Source: Rubrivivax sp. (GTDB lineage Bacteria > Pseudomonadota > Gammaproteobacteria > Burkholderiales > Burkholderiaceae_C). From it: a DNA stretch of 64,000 nucleotides. Both the position numbers and the translations under genes were made by a program. The notes beneath the pieces are model-generated. The model was not told the DNA's origin and did no database searches. It saw only the letters and a program-made list of their open reading frames with translations. Of this stretch, positions 8,942 to 16,825 are shown in pieces. The stretch lies in assembly GCA_027491255.1 (NCBI GenBank), contig JAIXWM010000177.1:1-64000 (forward strand), written 5' to 3'. How positions within the stretch are numbered: position 1 is the first letter of the stretch; each line of letters opens with the position of its first letter.

Positions 8942-10102
8942 TCATTGCACGTAACGATCCAGAAGCTTGGTGACCGTCTGCCGTGTCTGGCCATGTCCAC
9001 ATGCTCCCGCCAAGTAGCGGTGGAGTTCCTCGGCCAGTTGGCTCTGAATCGGGCCGAATTCCAGGTCTGTCGGTCGCAGCCAGGCACAGTCCATCAAGCG
9101 GAGGCCGTTCGAGAAGAACCCTCGAGTCAGCGAGTCGGCTGGACATTCCGACCAGGCGAATCGGTCTGCTGGCTGTCCAAGGCAAAGGCCGAAAAACACC
9201 GTCTGACACTCTGTCGAGGTCAGCCACCTGAGCAGGTCGAAGGCTTGCCGCGGCGATGCCGACTTTGCCGAGACTGCGATGCCAGCACCACCAAGAACGC
9301 CATGCCAGAGTCGTGTTCCATCGAGGCTTGGATGGGATTCGAATTTCAGTGCATTGGGGATTATGTCGGTGCGGCCGAAACACGAGTACGGATAGGTGAA
9401 CGGCACATAGGCTGTCTCGCTGGACTCCGTCATCAGGAGTCTCATCGCATCAATGCTTCCGAGCTTGAATCCATGGCCAGATTGAGTGACTGAGAAGAGT
9501 TTTTGCAATATCTCCAACGAGTCTCCGAATGTGTGCGCATGCAGTCGTTGTGGTCCGCAATCAGACAGACTGACCGATATGGAAAAGAACAGCGCCGTGG
9601 TTGTCATCCTCGAAAAAGGCTGCAGAACTTTCCCAGGTCGGTCGGCAGCCAATCGAAGTACATCCTCGAGGTCTACAGGCACATCAGTCCTCATGGCATC
9701 GAACTTTGACGGACTCAACGCGCTCATCGTGCATGCGGCGTCCACGGGGATGCCCCACTGCCTACCTCCGAATCGATAGCTCTCGAAGGAGAGACCGGTA
9801 CTTGCTCGTTCCCTTTCCGCCAATTCAGCTTGCGACAGGAATTCATCCGCTGGAATAAACAATCCACCGTTGGCTGCATGGCCGACGTGCGGATGGTCAA
9901 AACAGATCAGGTCGAATTGGTCGATCAGGCTAGAGATCGGACCCTCACCGAATTGGCGAGCAGAGTGCGTCGACCACGAAACCGATACATCGGCTCCGGC
10001 GTCGACGAACCATTGACTGGCTGCTGCAAGCGGCGCAATAGCTCGGGTATGTGCCCATGTCGTACCCGAGAGATGGCGCATGCGGCCACTCGTTTTATTC
10101 AT
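8942..10102 (-). CDS. Sugar-ABC-type solute-binding protein (family 1) without signal peptide
   Basis: A 386-residue protein related to family 1 extracellular solute-binding proteins. It opens with RHLSGTTWAHTRAIAPLAAA, followed by FDLICFDHPHVGHAA and YGIPVD-like and GGAGIAVSA-like binding-protein blocks. The N-terminus MNKTSGRMRH is hydrophilic, with no signal peptide or lipobox. No ABC permease or ATPase is encoded in the island. Its start overlaps the stop of the upstream UxuA homologue by eight bases (ATGAATAA). Either it acts in the cytoplasm or the true start is unusual; no upstream in-frame signal sequence was seen. Confidence 0.65.
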   Translation of the reverse strand: MNKTSGRMRHLSGTTWAHTRAIAPLAAASQWFVDAGADVSVSWSTHSARQFGEGPISSLIDQFDLICFDHPHVGHAANGGLFIPADEFLSQAELAERERASTGLSFESYRFGGRQWGIPVDAACTMSALSPSKFDAMRTDVPVDLEDVLRLAADRPGKVLQPFSRMTTTALFFSISVSLSDCGPQRLHAHTFGDSLEILQKLFSVTQSGHGFKLGSIDAMRLLMTESSETAYVPFTYPYSCFGRTDIIPNALKFESHPSLDGTRLWHGVLGGAGIAVSAKSASPRQAFDLLRWLTSTECQTVFFGLCLGQPADRFAWSECPADSLTRGFFSNGLRLMDCAWLRPTDLEFGPIQSQLAEELHRYLAGACGHGQTRQTVTKLLDRYVQ

Positions 10103-11225
10103 AAGCCTTCTTACCGCGCAGAGCGTGAAGCATACCCTTCATATAGCCAATGGTGTAGGCCCGTGCCCGGAAGCCTCCCATGGGATGGTTGTAGGGCGTG
10201 TACTGTGCCGACTCAGGCGTTCGCCATTCGATATCACCCTCCATCTGTGGTACATGTCCTGGAATCATCACTCCATTGCAGCCGGCATCATTGAATGCCG
10301 TGAGAATCTCGTAGGCATCGTAGTCAGCCGTGTCGATGAAAGTCTCGTGAAATGTCGGAACTTTCCCGGTCACCGCCTGGAAGTGGACATAGAAGAGCTT
10401 CTTCTGCTCACCCCAATAGCGTATGGTCTCGAGCAAGGGTGCTCCCATTTCGCACCAGTTGCCCAAGCAGTAGATAAGTCCGTGGTTAGGGCTCGGATGT
10501 ATCTCCATGCCCTTCTTGAAGGTTGCCAGGTCCCGAAACAAGAAAGGGAATCCACCGATCTTCTCGACGGGCGGATCATTAGGGTGGAGTGCGAGGCTGA
10601 CACCCTCAGCTTCAGCGACCGGAAGGATCTGATCCAGAAACCACGCGTAGTTGTCCCAGATCTCTTGCTCCGAATAATCACGTCCGTGGGTATTCGGAGC
10701 ACCCGCAACGTCCCGCAGATCGAATCCTGTTCCCTTCGCCCCGCCACGCAACTCATAGCTGAACGAGGTCCTCCAGACTCCACTGACGATCCAGTTGTAG
10801 CCGAGGATGGGAATACCGACTCGACCCATGGCACGCACAGTGTTCTTCATGTGCTCGATCTGTACCTCCTTACCAGGCAGGCCCAGAATGATCTTGTCGT
10901 AGAAGCTGAGAGGTACGTTTTCGATCGCGAAGAATCGGAGCCCGTGCGCTTCGATTCGATTGCGAAGGGTGATCAGTTCCTTGAAGGTCAACTCTGGGGG
11001 ACCGCTCGCGGCGCCGGGGGCGAGTGCCGAGGGGGCGCGAAACGTATTCCCCCAGATGATCGTGTCATCAACCCCCAGTTGCTTCATGAATCGCAGACGC
11101 TCGTCGGTCGGCAGAGCAAATGTCGCGAGCGCCGTGCGCAGCGGCAGACGTTCGAACATGGCACGTCTTTCGGTCGCTGCCGAGGTGGCGTCGTCCATGG
11201 CTTGCGGTGAATGCTCTTTTGTCAT
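10095..11225 (-). CDS. Mannonate dehydratase-like protein (long form)
   Basis: A 376-residue UxuA-family TIM barrel with a fuller N-terminus than the copy at 5633 (PLRTALATFALPTDERLRFMK). Conserved blocks are ILPVAEAEGVSLALHPNDPP, NHGLIYCLGNWCEMG with the expected metal-ligand Cys, LFYVHFQAVTG and FHETFIDTADYDAYEIL, ending IGYMKGMLHAL. The enzyme is predicted to be Mn2+-dependent and cytosolic. It shares a run with the binding protein (8-bp overlap) and follows the RraA-like gene by 33 bp. The two paralogues differ enough to suggest different substrates. Confidence 0.8.
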   Translation of the reverse strand: MTKEHSPQAMDDATSAATERRAMFERLPLRTALATFALPTDERLRFMKQLGVDDTIIWGNTFRAPSALAPGAASGPPELTFKELITLRNRIEAHGLRFFAIENVPLSFYDKIILGLPGKEVQIEHMKNTVRAMGRVGIPILGYNWIVSGVWRTSFSYELRGGAKGTGFDLRDVAGAPNTHGRDYSEQEIWDNYAWFLDQILPVAEAEGVSLALHPNDPPVEKIGGFPFLFRDLATFKKGMEIHPSPNHGLIYCLGNWCEMGAPLLETIRYWGEQKKLFYVHFQAVTGKVPTFHETFIDTADYDAYEILTAFNDAGCNGVMIPGHVPQMEGDIEWRTPESAQYTPYNHPMGGFRARAYTIGYMKGMLHALRGKKAYE

Positions 11226-11257
11226 GGGAGTCTTCTTTGAATTTCGAGTGGTTCCAA

Positions 11258-12064
11258 TCAGAAATAGCCGCCCTGGCCCGTGATCTCGTCGATCGACTGG
11301 CCTTCGGCGACCCAGCCGAAGATGCGCTTCTCGTTCTCCAGCATCGTCTCGGCGCGCAAGAGCACCTCGACTGCCAGCTTTCGCGGCACGACGACCACGC
11401 CGTCGATGTCGCCCAGCACCACGTCACCCGGGCAGATGAAGACATCGCCGAGCCGCAGCGGCGTCTGGTAGTGAGTGATCAGGCATCGCCCGAGGCTGCC
11501 GTTCGGCGACTGGTGCTTGAAGAAAACCGGAAAGTCCTTCTCGAGGATCTGGTGCGTGTCGCGGATGCCGCCGTCGATGCAGGCAGCGCGCACGCCGTTG
11601 CGGTGCGCCGTGGCCGTCATCACACCGCCCCACATCGTGGCGCGCTCGTCACCCGATGCGTCCCAGACCACGAAGGCGTCCTCGTGCATGTGATTGAGCA
11701 TCTCGGTGCGGAACGTCAGCTCGCCCGTGATGCGCGTGTGCGGCGCACTCTTGACGGTGAAGGCGAACCCGGCCACGGTGCGCTCGGGCCGCAGCGGTCG
11801 CAGCCGGCTCGGCAGGGCTTGGTCGAGGAGCGCGAATTCGCGCAACACATCGCTGATCGCACCGGTGTACGTGCGCTCATAGCGCGTCAGCAGCTCCTTG
11901 GAGCCGATCGCGAGTTCAGCTAGGGTCAGGGGCTCGCGCTCCGTAATCAGCCGCTCGAGCTTCATCAAGGTGGCCTCGCTCTGGCGCGGCGCTGGGGCAA
12001 TGGGGTCGTGGCTCATGGTGTTCGTCGCTCTCGCGTTGTGGTGGGCTGCCGGGTCGCTGCTCAC
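11258..12064 (-). CDS. RraA-like / HMG-CHA aldolase family protein
   Basis: A RraA-fold protein of the class that includes 4-hydroxy-4-methyl-2-oxoglutarate and 4-carboxy-4-hydroxy-2-oxoadipate aldolases and oxaloacetate decarboxylases. Diagnostic segments are TYTGAISDVLRE, MWGGVMTATAHRNGVRAACIDGGIRD (phosphate/keto-acid site with the Arg-Asp pair) and GDVVLGDIDGVVVVP. The GTG start overlaps the upstream Bug stop as GTGA; ATG 12016 or 11966 would give a family-length protein. It most likely cleaves or decarboxylates a 2-oxo acid produced in the pathway (inference). GC is higher than in the genes downstream. Confidence 0.82.
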   Translation of the reverse strand: MSSDPAAHHNARATNTMSHDPIAPAPRQSEATLMKLERLITEREPLTLAELAIGSKELLTRYERTYTGAISDVLREFALLDQALPSRLRPLRPERTVAGFAFTVKSAPHTRITGELTFRTEMLNHMHEDAFVVWDASGDERATMWGGVMTATAHRNGVRAACIDGGIRDTHQILEKDFPVFFKHQSPNGSLGRCLITHYQTPLRLGDVFICPGDVVLGDIDGVVVVPRKLAVEVLLRAETMLENEKRIFGWVAEGQSIDEITGQGGYF

Positions 12065-13059
12065 TCGATCTTCAGGTTCGCTTCCCTCACGAGGCGGGCG
12101 TAGCGCTCGGTTTCTTCTTTCAAGAAGGCCGCGAAGTTCGCGGCGTTGCTGCCTACGGCCTCGGCGCCGATCAGCGCGAAGCGGTCCTTCACGTCTGCAA
12201 GCGTCACGAATCGGGCGACTTCGGCCTGCAACCTCGAGACCACGGCGCTGGGCGTGCCTGCGGGGACCATCAGGCCGTTCCAGCTGTCGGCCTCGAAGCC
12301 GGGCAGGGACTCGGCCAGTGTGGGCAGTTCAGGGGCTATCGACGTGCGGCGCGGGCTTGCCACTGCCAGCGCGCGCAGCGTGCCGGCTTTCACGTTCGGA
12401 ATCGCGGTGACGGCGGTGTCGAACATCACGTCGATGCTGCCGCCCATGAGCGCCTGCAAGGCAGGGGCACTGCCGTTGTAAGGAACGTGCAGAGCGTCGA
12501 TTCCAGCCATCAGCTTGACCATCTCGGTGGCCAGCCCACCGCTGGTGTTGGCGCCGAAGGAACCGAAGTTGAGCTTGCCCGGGTTCTGCCTGGCGTACTG
12601 CAGCAGCTCCGGCACGCTCTTCACGTTCAGGCCAGGGCGGGCGATCAGAAACAGCGGGTAGCTCGCAACCTTGGAGACCGGAACAAGCTCCCTGGCAGGG
12701 TCGTAGTTGATCTTGCCGACCATCGTCGTCGGCGCGAGCGTGATGGCCGTAGGCGACGCGAGCAGCAGGGTGTGGCCGTCTGGCGCAGACCGCGCGGCCA
12801 GCGAAGCAGCCAGCGTCCCCGCAGCGCCGGGCCAGTTGTCCACCACAACGGCCTGGCCCAGGCCCTGCGCCAGTTTGTCGGCGATCAGGCGTGCCATCAC
12901 GTCTGACGCACCGCCGGCCGGAAAGCCCACAAGAAGCTTGAGCGGTTTGTTCGGCCAGGGCGTCGGCTGGGCCCGAAGCGACGCGCTGGCGCCCAGCAGT
13001 GCAGCGGCAGCGAATGTGGCCAGCAGGACGCGGCGCGAGCGTCGGCGATCTTGGCTCAA
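12061..13059 (-). CDS. Bug-family (TctC) periplasmic receptor 3
   Basis: First gene of the island's minus-strand run. The ribosome site decides the start: AAGGAG lies directly against ATG 13065, too close to serve it, but six bases before the in-frame TTG at 13059. A signal peptide follows (LLATFAAAALLGASASLRAQ) and then PNKPLKLLVGFPAGGASDVMAR, the PDGHT loop, and VPYNGSAPALQALMGGSIDV. It is divergent from the IclR gene, with two palindromes between them. Its position suggests that it delivers the inducing substrate. Confidence 0.88.
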   Translation of the reverse strand: MSQDRRRSRRVLLATFAAAALLGASASLRAQPTPWPNKPLKLLVGFPAGGASDVMARLIADKLAQGLGQAVVVDNWPGAAGTLAASLAARSAPDGHTLLLASPTAITLAPTTMVGKINYDPARELVPVSKVASYPLFLIARPGLNVKSVPELLQYARQNPGKLNFGSFGANTSGGLATEMVKLMAGIDALHVPYNGSAPALQALMGGSIDVMFDTAVTAIPNVKAGTLRALAVASPRRTSIAPELPTLAESLPGFEADSWNGLMVPAGTPSAVVSRLQAEVARFVTLADVKDRFALIGAEAVGSNAANFAAFLKEETERYARLVREANLKIE

Positions 13060-13085
13060 GAGCATCTCCTTGCGAGATCTATAAA

Positions 13086-13119
13086 TCTCATATTTGAGAC
13101 ATATAATCACATGTGAGAC
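13086..13119. promoter_or_regulatory. Twin palindromic operator between Bug and iclR-type gene
   Basis: Two dyads stand in an AT-rich pocket: TCTCATATTTGAGA (13086-13099, 5-bp arms) and the perfect TCACATGTGA (13107-13116). Each is followed by or includes a GAGAC element, 19 bp apart, about two helical turns. They lie between the Bug start (13059) and the regulator start (13180). The divergently encoded IclR protein is the obvious candidate to bind them. Confidence 0.55.
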
Positions 13120-13179
13120 AGTTTAGCCCAGCCCTGTCTTGCTCCGCAAGCCTTTCTGCTTTGCGCCCATACTTCGACC

Positions 13180-13965
13180 ATGAACCAGGCGCCTTTGCGC
13201 CGACCCGCCATGGACAACACCATTCCCGGCCTCGAGCGCGCAATCTGGGTCCTGCAGCACCTGTCGAAGCACCCCGATGGCCTCGGCGCGGCCGAACTGG
13301 CAAGGGCCTCGGGCGTGCCCCGCGCCACGCTCTACCGAATCATTCGAACGCTTCGTGTGCATGACTTGGTGTCGCCTGCGATCGGCGACGAGGCGAGACT
13401 GGTCCTCGGCCCGGGGCTCACGGCACTGGCCAAGCGCGCACTGCGGCCGGTCGATCTGGTTCACAAGGTGCAGCCCTACATGGATGCACTGAGCCAGGAG
13501 ATCGGCGAGACGGTCAAGTTCGTCGCGCGCGAAGGGCTCGAGGTCGTCACCTTGGCAGTGACGCCATCGATGAACGATTCGCGCATCGCGGCGCGCGTGG
13601 GCACCCGGGCTCCACTGCACGTGGGCGCCTCACAGCGGCTGCTGTTGTCCTTCGCGCCGCCCGAGGTGCAGGATCAAGTGCTGGCAGGCCCGATGAAGGC
13701 CGTCGCGTCCCGCACCGTGACCTCCCCAGAGCAGTTGCGCAGCGACTTCGAACGCATCATGGCTCAGGGCCATGCAAGTGGCTACAGCGAAGGCGTCGAA
13801 GGCGTTGGGGCCTTTGCTGCTGCCGTGAGAGACCCCTTTGGCGAGGTTCGAACCGCCATGGTGGCGGTCTATGTCTACGCGGGCAAGACCGCAGATGAGC
13901 GACGCCGCATTGCGCAGGCCACGTTGCGTGCGGCTGGACGCGCCGCCAGTGCGCTGCAGGGATGA
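13180..13965 (+). CDS. IclR-family transcriptional regulator
   Basis: A 261-residue regulator. An N-terminal winged helix (about residues 15-75: LERAIWVLQHLSKHPDGLGA, ASGVPRATLYRIIRTL) is followed by an IclR effector domain with APLHVGASQRLLLSF and GYSEGVEGVGAFAAAVRD. IclR proteins usually control aromatic, glyoxylate or sugar-acid catabolism from a divergent promoter, which fits the island operon. A second ATG at 13210 is possible; neither start has a clear ribosome site. It is the only plus-strand gene of the island and lies at its right edge. Confidence 0.88.
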   Translation: MNQAPLRRPAMDNTIPGLERAIWVLQHLSKHPDGLGAAELARASGVPRATLYRIIRTLRVHDLVSPAIGDEARLVLGPGLTALAKRALRPVDLVHKVQPYMDALSQEIGETVKFVAREGLEVVTLAVTPSMNDSRIAARVGTRAPLHVGASQRLLLSFAPPEVQDQVLAGPMKAVASRTVTSPEQLRSDFERIMAQGHASGYSEGVEGVGAFAAAVRDPFGEVRTAMVAVYVYAGKTADERRRIAQATLRAAGRAASALQG

Positions 13966-14101
13966 GCGCCGGTGACATCGGCGGTCCTGGGACGTCCGTG
14001 TCGAATGGTCGAGAGCAGGCACGGCCTGCCACCAGTCGCGACGGCTTTGCACCTTGCAGCCCCCGGCGCACTTCAGCGCCGGCAGGCGAGGTCACGACCA
14101 A

Positions 14102-14220
14102 GCAACGCCTGGCTGCGCGGCTATGCCTACGCCTTCATCCACACCTTCGCGCCGTCGCTGACGCGCGAGATCGTCGAGCGCGCGCTATGCGCGGAGCCGG
14201 GGCAGGACGGGGGGCTTTGA
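14102..14220 (+). pseudogene. Orphan 3' fragment of cysB
   Basis: The last 39 codons of a cysB gene, without any upstream part. The reading frame is intact and ends with the same EPGQDGGL terminus. Against the intact gene there are four base differences: three silent and one Val-to-Ile. That bias implies the fragment evolved as part of a functional cysB until recently. It is therefore either the displaced native tail or the tail of a donor allele. Confidence 0.8.
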
Positions 14221-14451
14221 GAACCTGGGCCCAGGGACCGTGCCAGCGCGCCGGCACGGCAGGTCACAGGCGCGGGACGGACCACACGCAGCGCTTGGGC
14301 TGACCCGGGTTCCTCACCTGACGCCAGGGCAGCCTCTGCATGCGATGGGAGGGTGCGGCCAGCCTCCCCTACCCAAGGGTGTCCTTGTCGTCACGGAGTT
14401 CGGATGCTTCTTGTCCGTTCGGACTGAGCCTCAGGGCGAACAGCCTTCTTT
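14102..14451 (+). repeat. Direct repeat, copy B
   Basis: Right-hand copy of the 351-bp repeat at 4981-5331. It begins abruptly at the codon pair encoding Asn-Ala of the cysB tail, continues through the palindromic terminator, and stops 73 bp before the end of glmU. One single-base deletion relative to copy A lies just after the stop codon. Confidence 0.9.
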
Positions 14452-14480
14452 CCTTCACTTCAGGGGCTGCTTCGCCTGCG

Positions 14481-14540
14481 CTTCGCAGGCCCTTCACCGG
14501 CCCCTCTACCCTTCGCAGGCCCCTCACCGCCCCTTCACCG
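14481..14540. repeat. 30-bp tandem repeat at the glmU stop
   Basis: Two imperfect 30-bp units, both starting CTTCGCAGGCCC, at 14481 and 14511. The glmU stop codon lies inside the second unit, so the first is a duplicated non-coding copy of the gene's end. Confidence 0.6.
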
Positions 14541-15903
14541 GCCGCTTCCACCCCGGCAGCGACACCTGCTTGGCGCGCGCCACGGTCAGCTGGCCGGCCG
14601 GGGCGTCCTTGGCGATCGTGGAGCCGCCGCCGATGGTGGCGCCTTCGCCCACCGTCACCGGGGCGACGAGGACGCAGTTGCTGCCCACGTGCGCGTCGGC
14701 GCCGATCACGGTGCGGTGCTTGTTCGCGCCGTCGTAGTTGGCGGTGATGCTGCCGGCGCCATAGTTGACGCGCTCGCCCACGGTGGCGTCGCCCAAGTAG
14801 GCCAGGTGGTTGGCCTTGGCGCCACGCGCGAGCGTGGAGTTCTTGACCTCGACGAAATTGCCGATGTGCACCTCGGGGCCCAGGTCGGCGCCCGGGCGCA
14901 GGCGCGCGAAGGGGCCGACGAGCGCCCCCGCGCCGACCTTCACACCCGCGGCATCGCCGTCGATGTGGGTGAAGGGATGGATCACCGCGCCGGCGTCGAT
15001 GCGCGCATGGCGCACCACGCAGTTCGCGCCGATGCGCACGCCGTCGCCCAGCACCACCTCGCCCTCGAAGATGCAGTTGACGTCGATCTCGACGTCGCTG
15101 CCGCAGCGCAGCACACCGCGCAGGTCGAAGCGCGCCGGGTCGGCCAGGCGCACGCCGGCCTCCATCAGCGCCTCGGCCTGCTGGCGCTGGAAACGGCGCT
15201 CCAGATCGGCCAGTTGCAGCGGGCTGTTGACGCCCAGCACCTCGGTCTCGCCCGCGGGCTGCGCGGCGGTGACCTCGAAGCCTTCGGCCACGGCCATGGC
15301 GACGATGTCCGTCAGGTAGTACTCGCGCTGCGCGTTGTCGTTGCGCAGCGCCCCCACCCAGCGCGCCAGCGCCGCGGTGGGCGCGGCCAGGATGCCGGTG
15401 TAGACCTCGCGGATCGCGCGCTGCGCCTCGGTGGCGTCCTTGTGCTCGACGATGCCCTGCACGCGGCCCTGCGCGTCGCGCACGATGCGGCCGTAGCCGG
15501 TGGCGTCGTCCAGCGTCACCGTCAGCAGCGCCAGCCGCGTGCCGTCGCAGGCCTGGGCCAGCGCCTGCGCGGTGGCGGTGCGGATCAGCGGCACGTCGCC
15601 GTTGAGCACGAGCGTGGTCTCGCAGGTCGCGTCCAGCGCCGGCACGGCCTGCTGCACCGCGTGGCCGGTGCCGAGCTGGGGCTCCTGGCGCACACAGACC
15701 GCGCCACTGCCGGCCACCGCGGCCTCCACCGCCGCGGCGCCGTGGCCGGTGATGACGACGGTGCAAGGAGATTGCAGCGGCGCAGCCGCGTCCAGCACGT
15801 GCTGCAATAGACTGCGTCCGGCCAGGCGGTGCAGCACCTTGGGCAGCGCCGACTTCATCCGGGTGCCCTTGCCCGCCGCCATGATCACGACATTCAGTGC
15901 CAT
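14524..15903 (-). CDS. glmU: Bifunctional GlcNAc-1-P uridyltransferase / GlcN-1-P acetyltransferase
   Basis: Makes UDP-GlcNAc for peptidoglycan and LPS in the cytoplasm. The N-terminal pyrophosphorylase has MAAGKGTRMKSALPKVLH (residues 8-25) and LNGDVPLI. The C-terminal left-handed beta-helix has hexapeptide repeats with the acetyltransferase blocks HIGNFVEVKNSTLA, HLAYLGDA and NYDGANKH. At 459 residues it is full length. Its ATG (15903-15901) overlaps the ATG of the divergent lipoprotein gene through a shared CATG. Confidence 0.97.
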   Translation of the reverse strand: MALNVVIMAAGKGTRMKSALPKVLHRLAGRSLLQHVLDAAAPLQSPCTVVITGHGAAAVEAAVAGSGAVCVRQEPQLGTGHAVQQAVPALDATCETTLVLNGDVPLIRTATAQALAQACDGTRLALLTVTLDDATGYGRIVRDAQGRVQGIVEHKDATEAQRAIREVYTGILAAPTAALARWVGALRNDNAQREYYLTDIVAMAVAEGFEVTAAQPAGETEVLGVNSPLQLADLERRFQRQQAEALMEAGVRLADPARFDLRGVLRCGSDVEIDVNCIFEGEVVLGDGVRIGANCVVRHARIDAGAVIHPFTHIDGDAAGVKVGAGALVGPFARLRPGADLGPEVHIGNFVEVKNSTLARGAKANHLAYLGDATVGERVNYGAGSITANYDGANKHRTVIGADAHVGSNCVLVAPVTVGEGATIGGGSTIAKDAPAGQLTVARAKQVSLPGWKRPVKGR

Positions 15904-16825
15904 GCGCTCTGTCCTCTCCCTGTTGCGCCGCCGGTTCGTGATTATCGGCGCCGCCCTGCTGCTGGCCGGTGGACTGACGGGCTGCAGCGCCGTGCGCCTG
16001 GGCTACGACCAGGGGCCGACGCTGGCCTACTGGTGGCTGGACAGCCGGCTCGACTTCGACGCCCGCCAGACCGAGCGCGTGAAGGCGCTGCTGGCGCAGT
16101 GGTTCGACTGGCACCGAGGCACCCAGCTCGAGGACTACGCGGCGCTGCTGGCGCGCGCGCACGAGGAAGCCGCCGCTGCCGCGAGCACCGAGCAGATGTG
16201 CGCCTGGACGACGAAGTGGCGCGATCGCGCTGATGCGGCGCTGCAGCGCCTGGCGCCCGCGGTGGCCGAGGTCGCGGCCACGTTGACGCCAGCACAGATC
16301 GCGCGGCTGGAAGGCAAGCTCGCGGACGACCGGCGCAAGATGCGCGAAGAGGAGCTCGACGTCACGCCGCCCAAGCGGCAGGCCGCGTCGGCCGACCGCG
16401 CGATCGAGCGCTACGAACGCCTGTACGGCCGGCTCGACGGCACGCAGCGCGAGTGGGTCCGCGACAGCGTGCGGCGCTCCCCCTACGAGCCACAGCGCCG
16501 CCTGGACGACCTGGCCTGGCGCCACCGCGAGGTGCTGCAGGCCCTGCGCCGACTGGCCGCCGAACGCCCCGGCCCCGAGCAGGCCACCGCCCAGGTGCGC
16601 GTCACCTTCGCCGCGCTGCTGGAGCCGCCCCAGGCCGACGGCGGCGCCTACCGCACGCGCTGGCTGGAGCACCAGTGCGAACTGGCGACCCGCGTCCACA
16701 ACGGCGCCTCGGCCGCGCAACGCCAGCACCTGCGCGAGCGCCTGCGCGAATGGGAGACCGATGCGCGGATGCTGGCCGGGCGCGGACGGACCGGCGCGAC
16801 CGCCGCCGCAGGCGCCACACGCTGA
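15902..16825 (+). CDS. DUF6279-type lipoprotein
   Basis: A 307-residue predicted outer-membrane or periplasmic lipoprotein. After RRRFVIIGAALLLAGG comes the lipobox LTGC (Cys about residue 28). The mature part is helical and rich in Arg/Ala/Glu, with YWWLDSRLDFDARQTERVK near its start, typical of DUF6279. Function is unknown in the family. The start codon shares two bases with the glmU start on the other strand, so each gene's promoter must lie inside the other's coding sequence. Confidence 0.8.
   Translation: MRSVLSLLRRRFVIIGAALLLAGGLTGCSAVRLGYDQGPTLAYWWLDSRLDFDARQTERVKALLAQWFDWHRGTQLEDYAALLARAHEEAAAAASTEQMCAWTTKWRDRADAALQRLAPAVAEVAATLTPAQIARLEGKLADDRRKMREEELDVTPPKRQAASADRAIERYERLYGRLDGTQREWVRDSVRRSPYEPQRRLDDLAWRHREVLQALRRLAAERPGPEQATAQVRVTFAALLEPPQADGGAYRTRWLEHQCELATRVHNGASAAQRQHLRERLREWETDARMLAGRGRTGATAAAGATR

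Larger units (their letters stand above)
5332..14101. mobile_element. Putative catabolic genomic island between cysB-tail direct repeats
   Basis: An 8.8 kb block between the 351-bp repeats, holding eight genes unrelated to the sulfur and cell-wall genes outside. These are two mannonate-dehydratase-like enzymes, three Bug receptors, one sugar-type binding protein, an RraA-like aldolase and an IclR regulator. About 6650-11250 is lower in GC than the surroundings. No integrase, transposase or conjugation gene is present. Entry by homologous recombination at the cysB 3' end is therefore more likely than site-specific integration (inference). Confidence 0.6.

Noticed and set aside
5332..14101. Integrative element with site-specific recombinase
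   Set aside because: No integrase, excisionase, tRNA or att-like short core was found; the flanking repeats are long and contain a gene fragment, so homologous recombination fits better.
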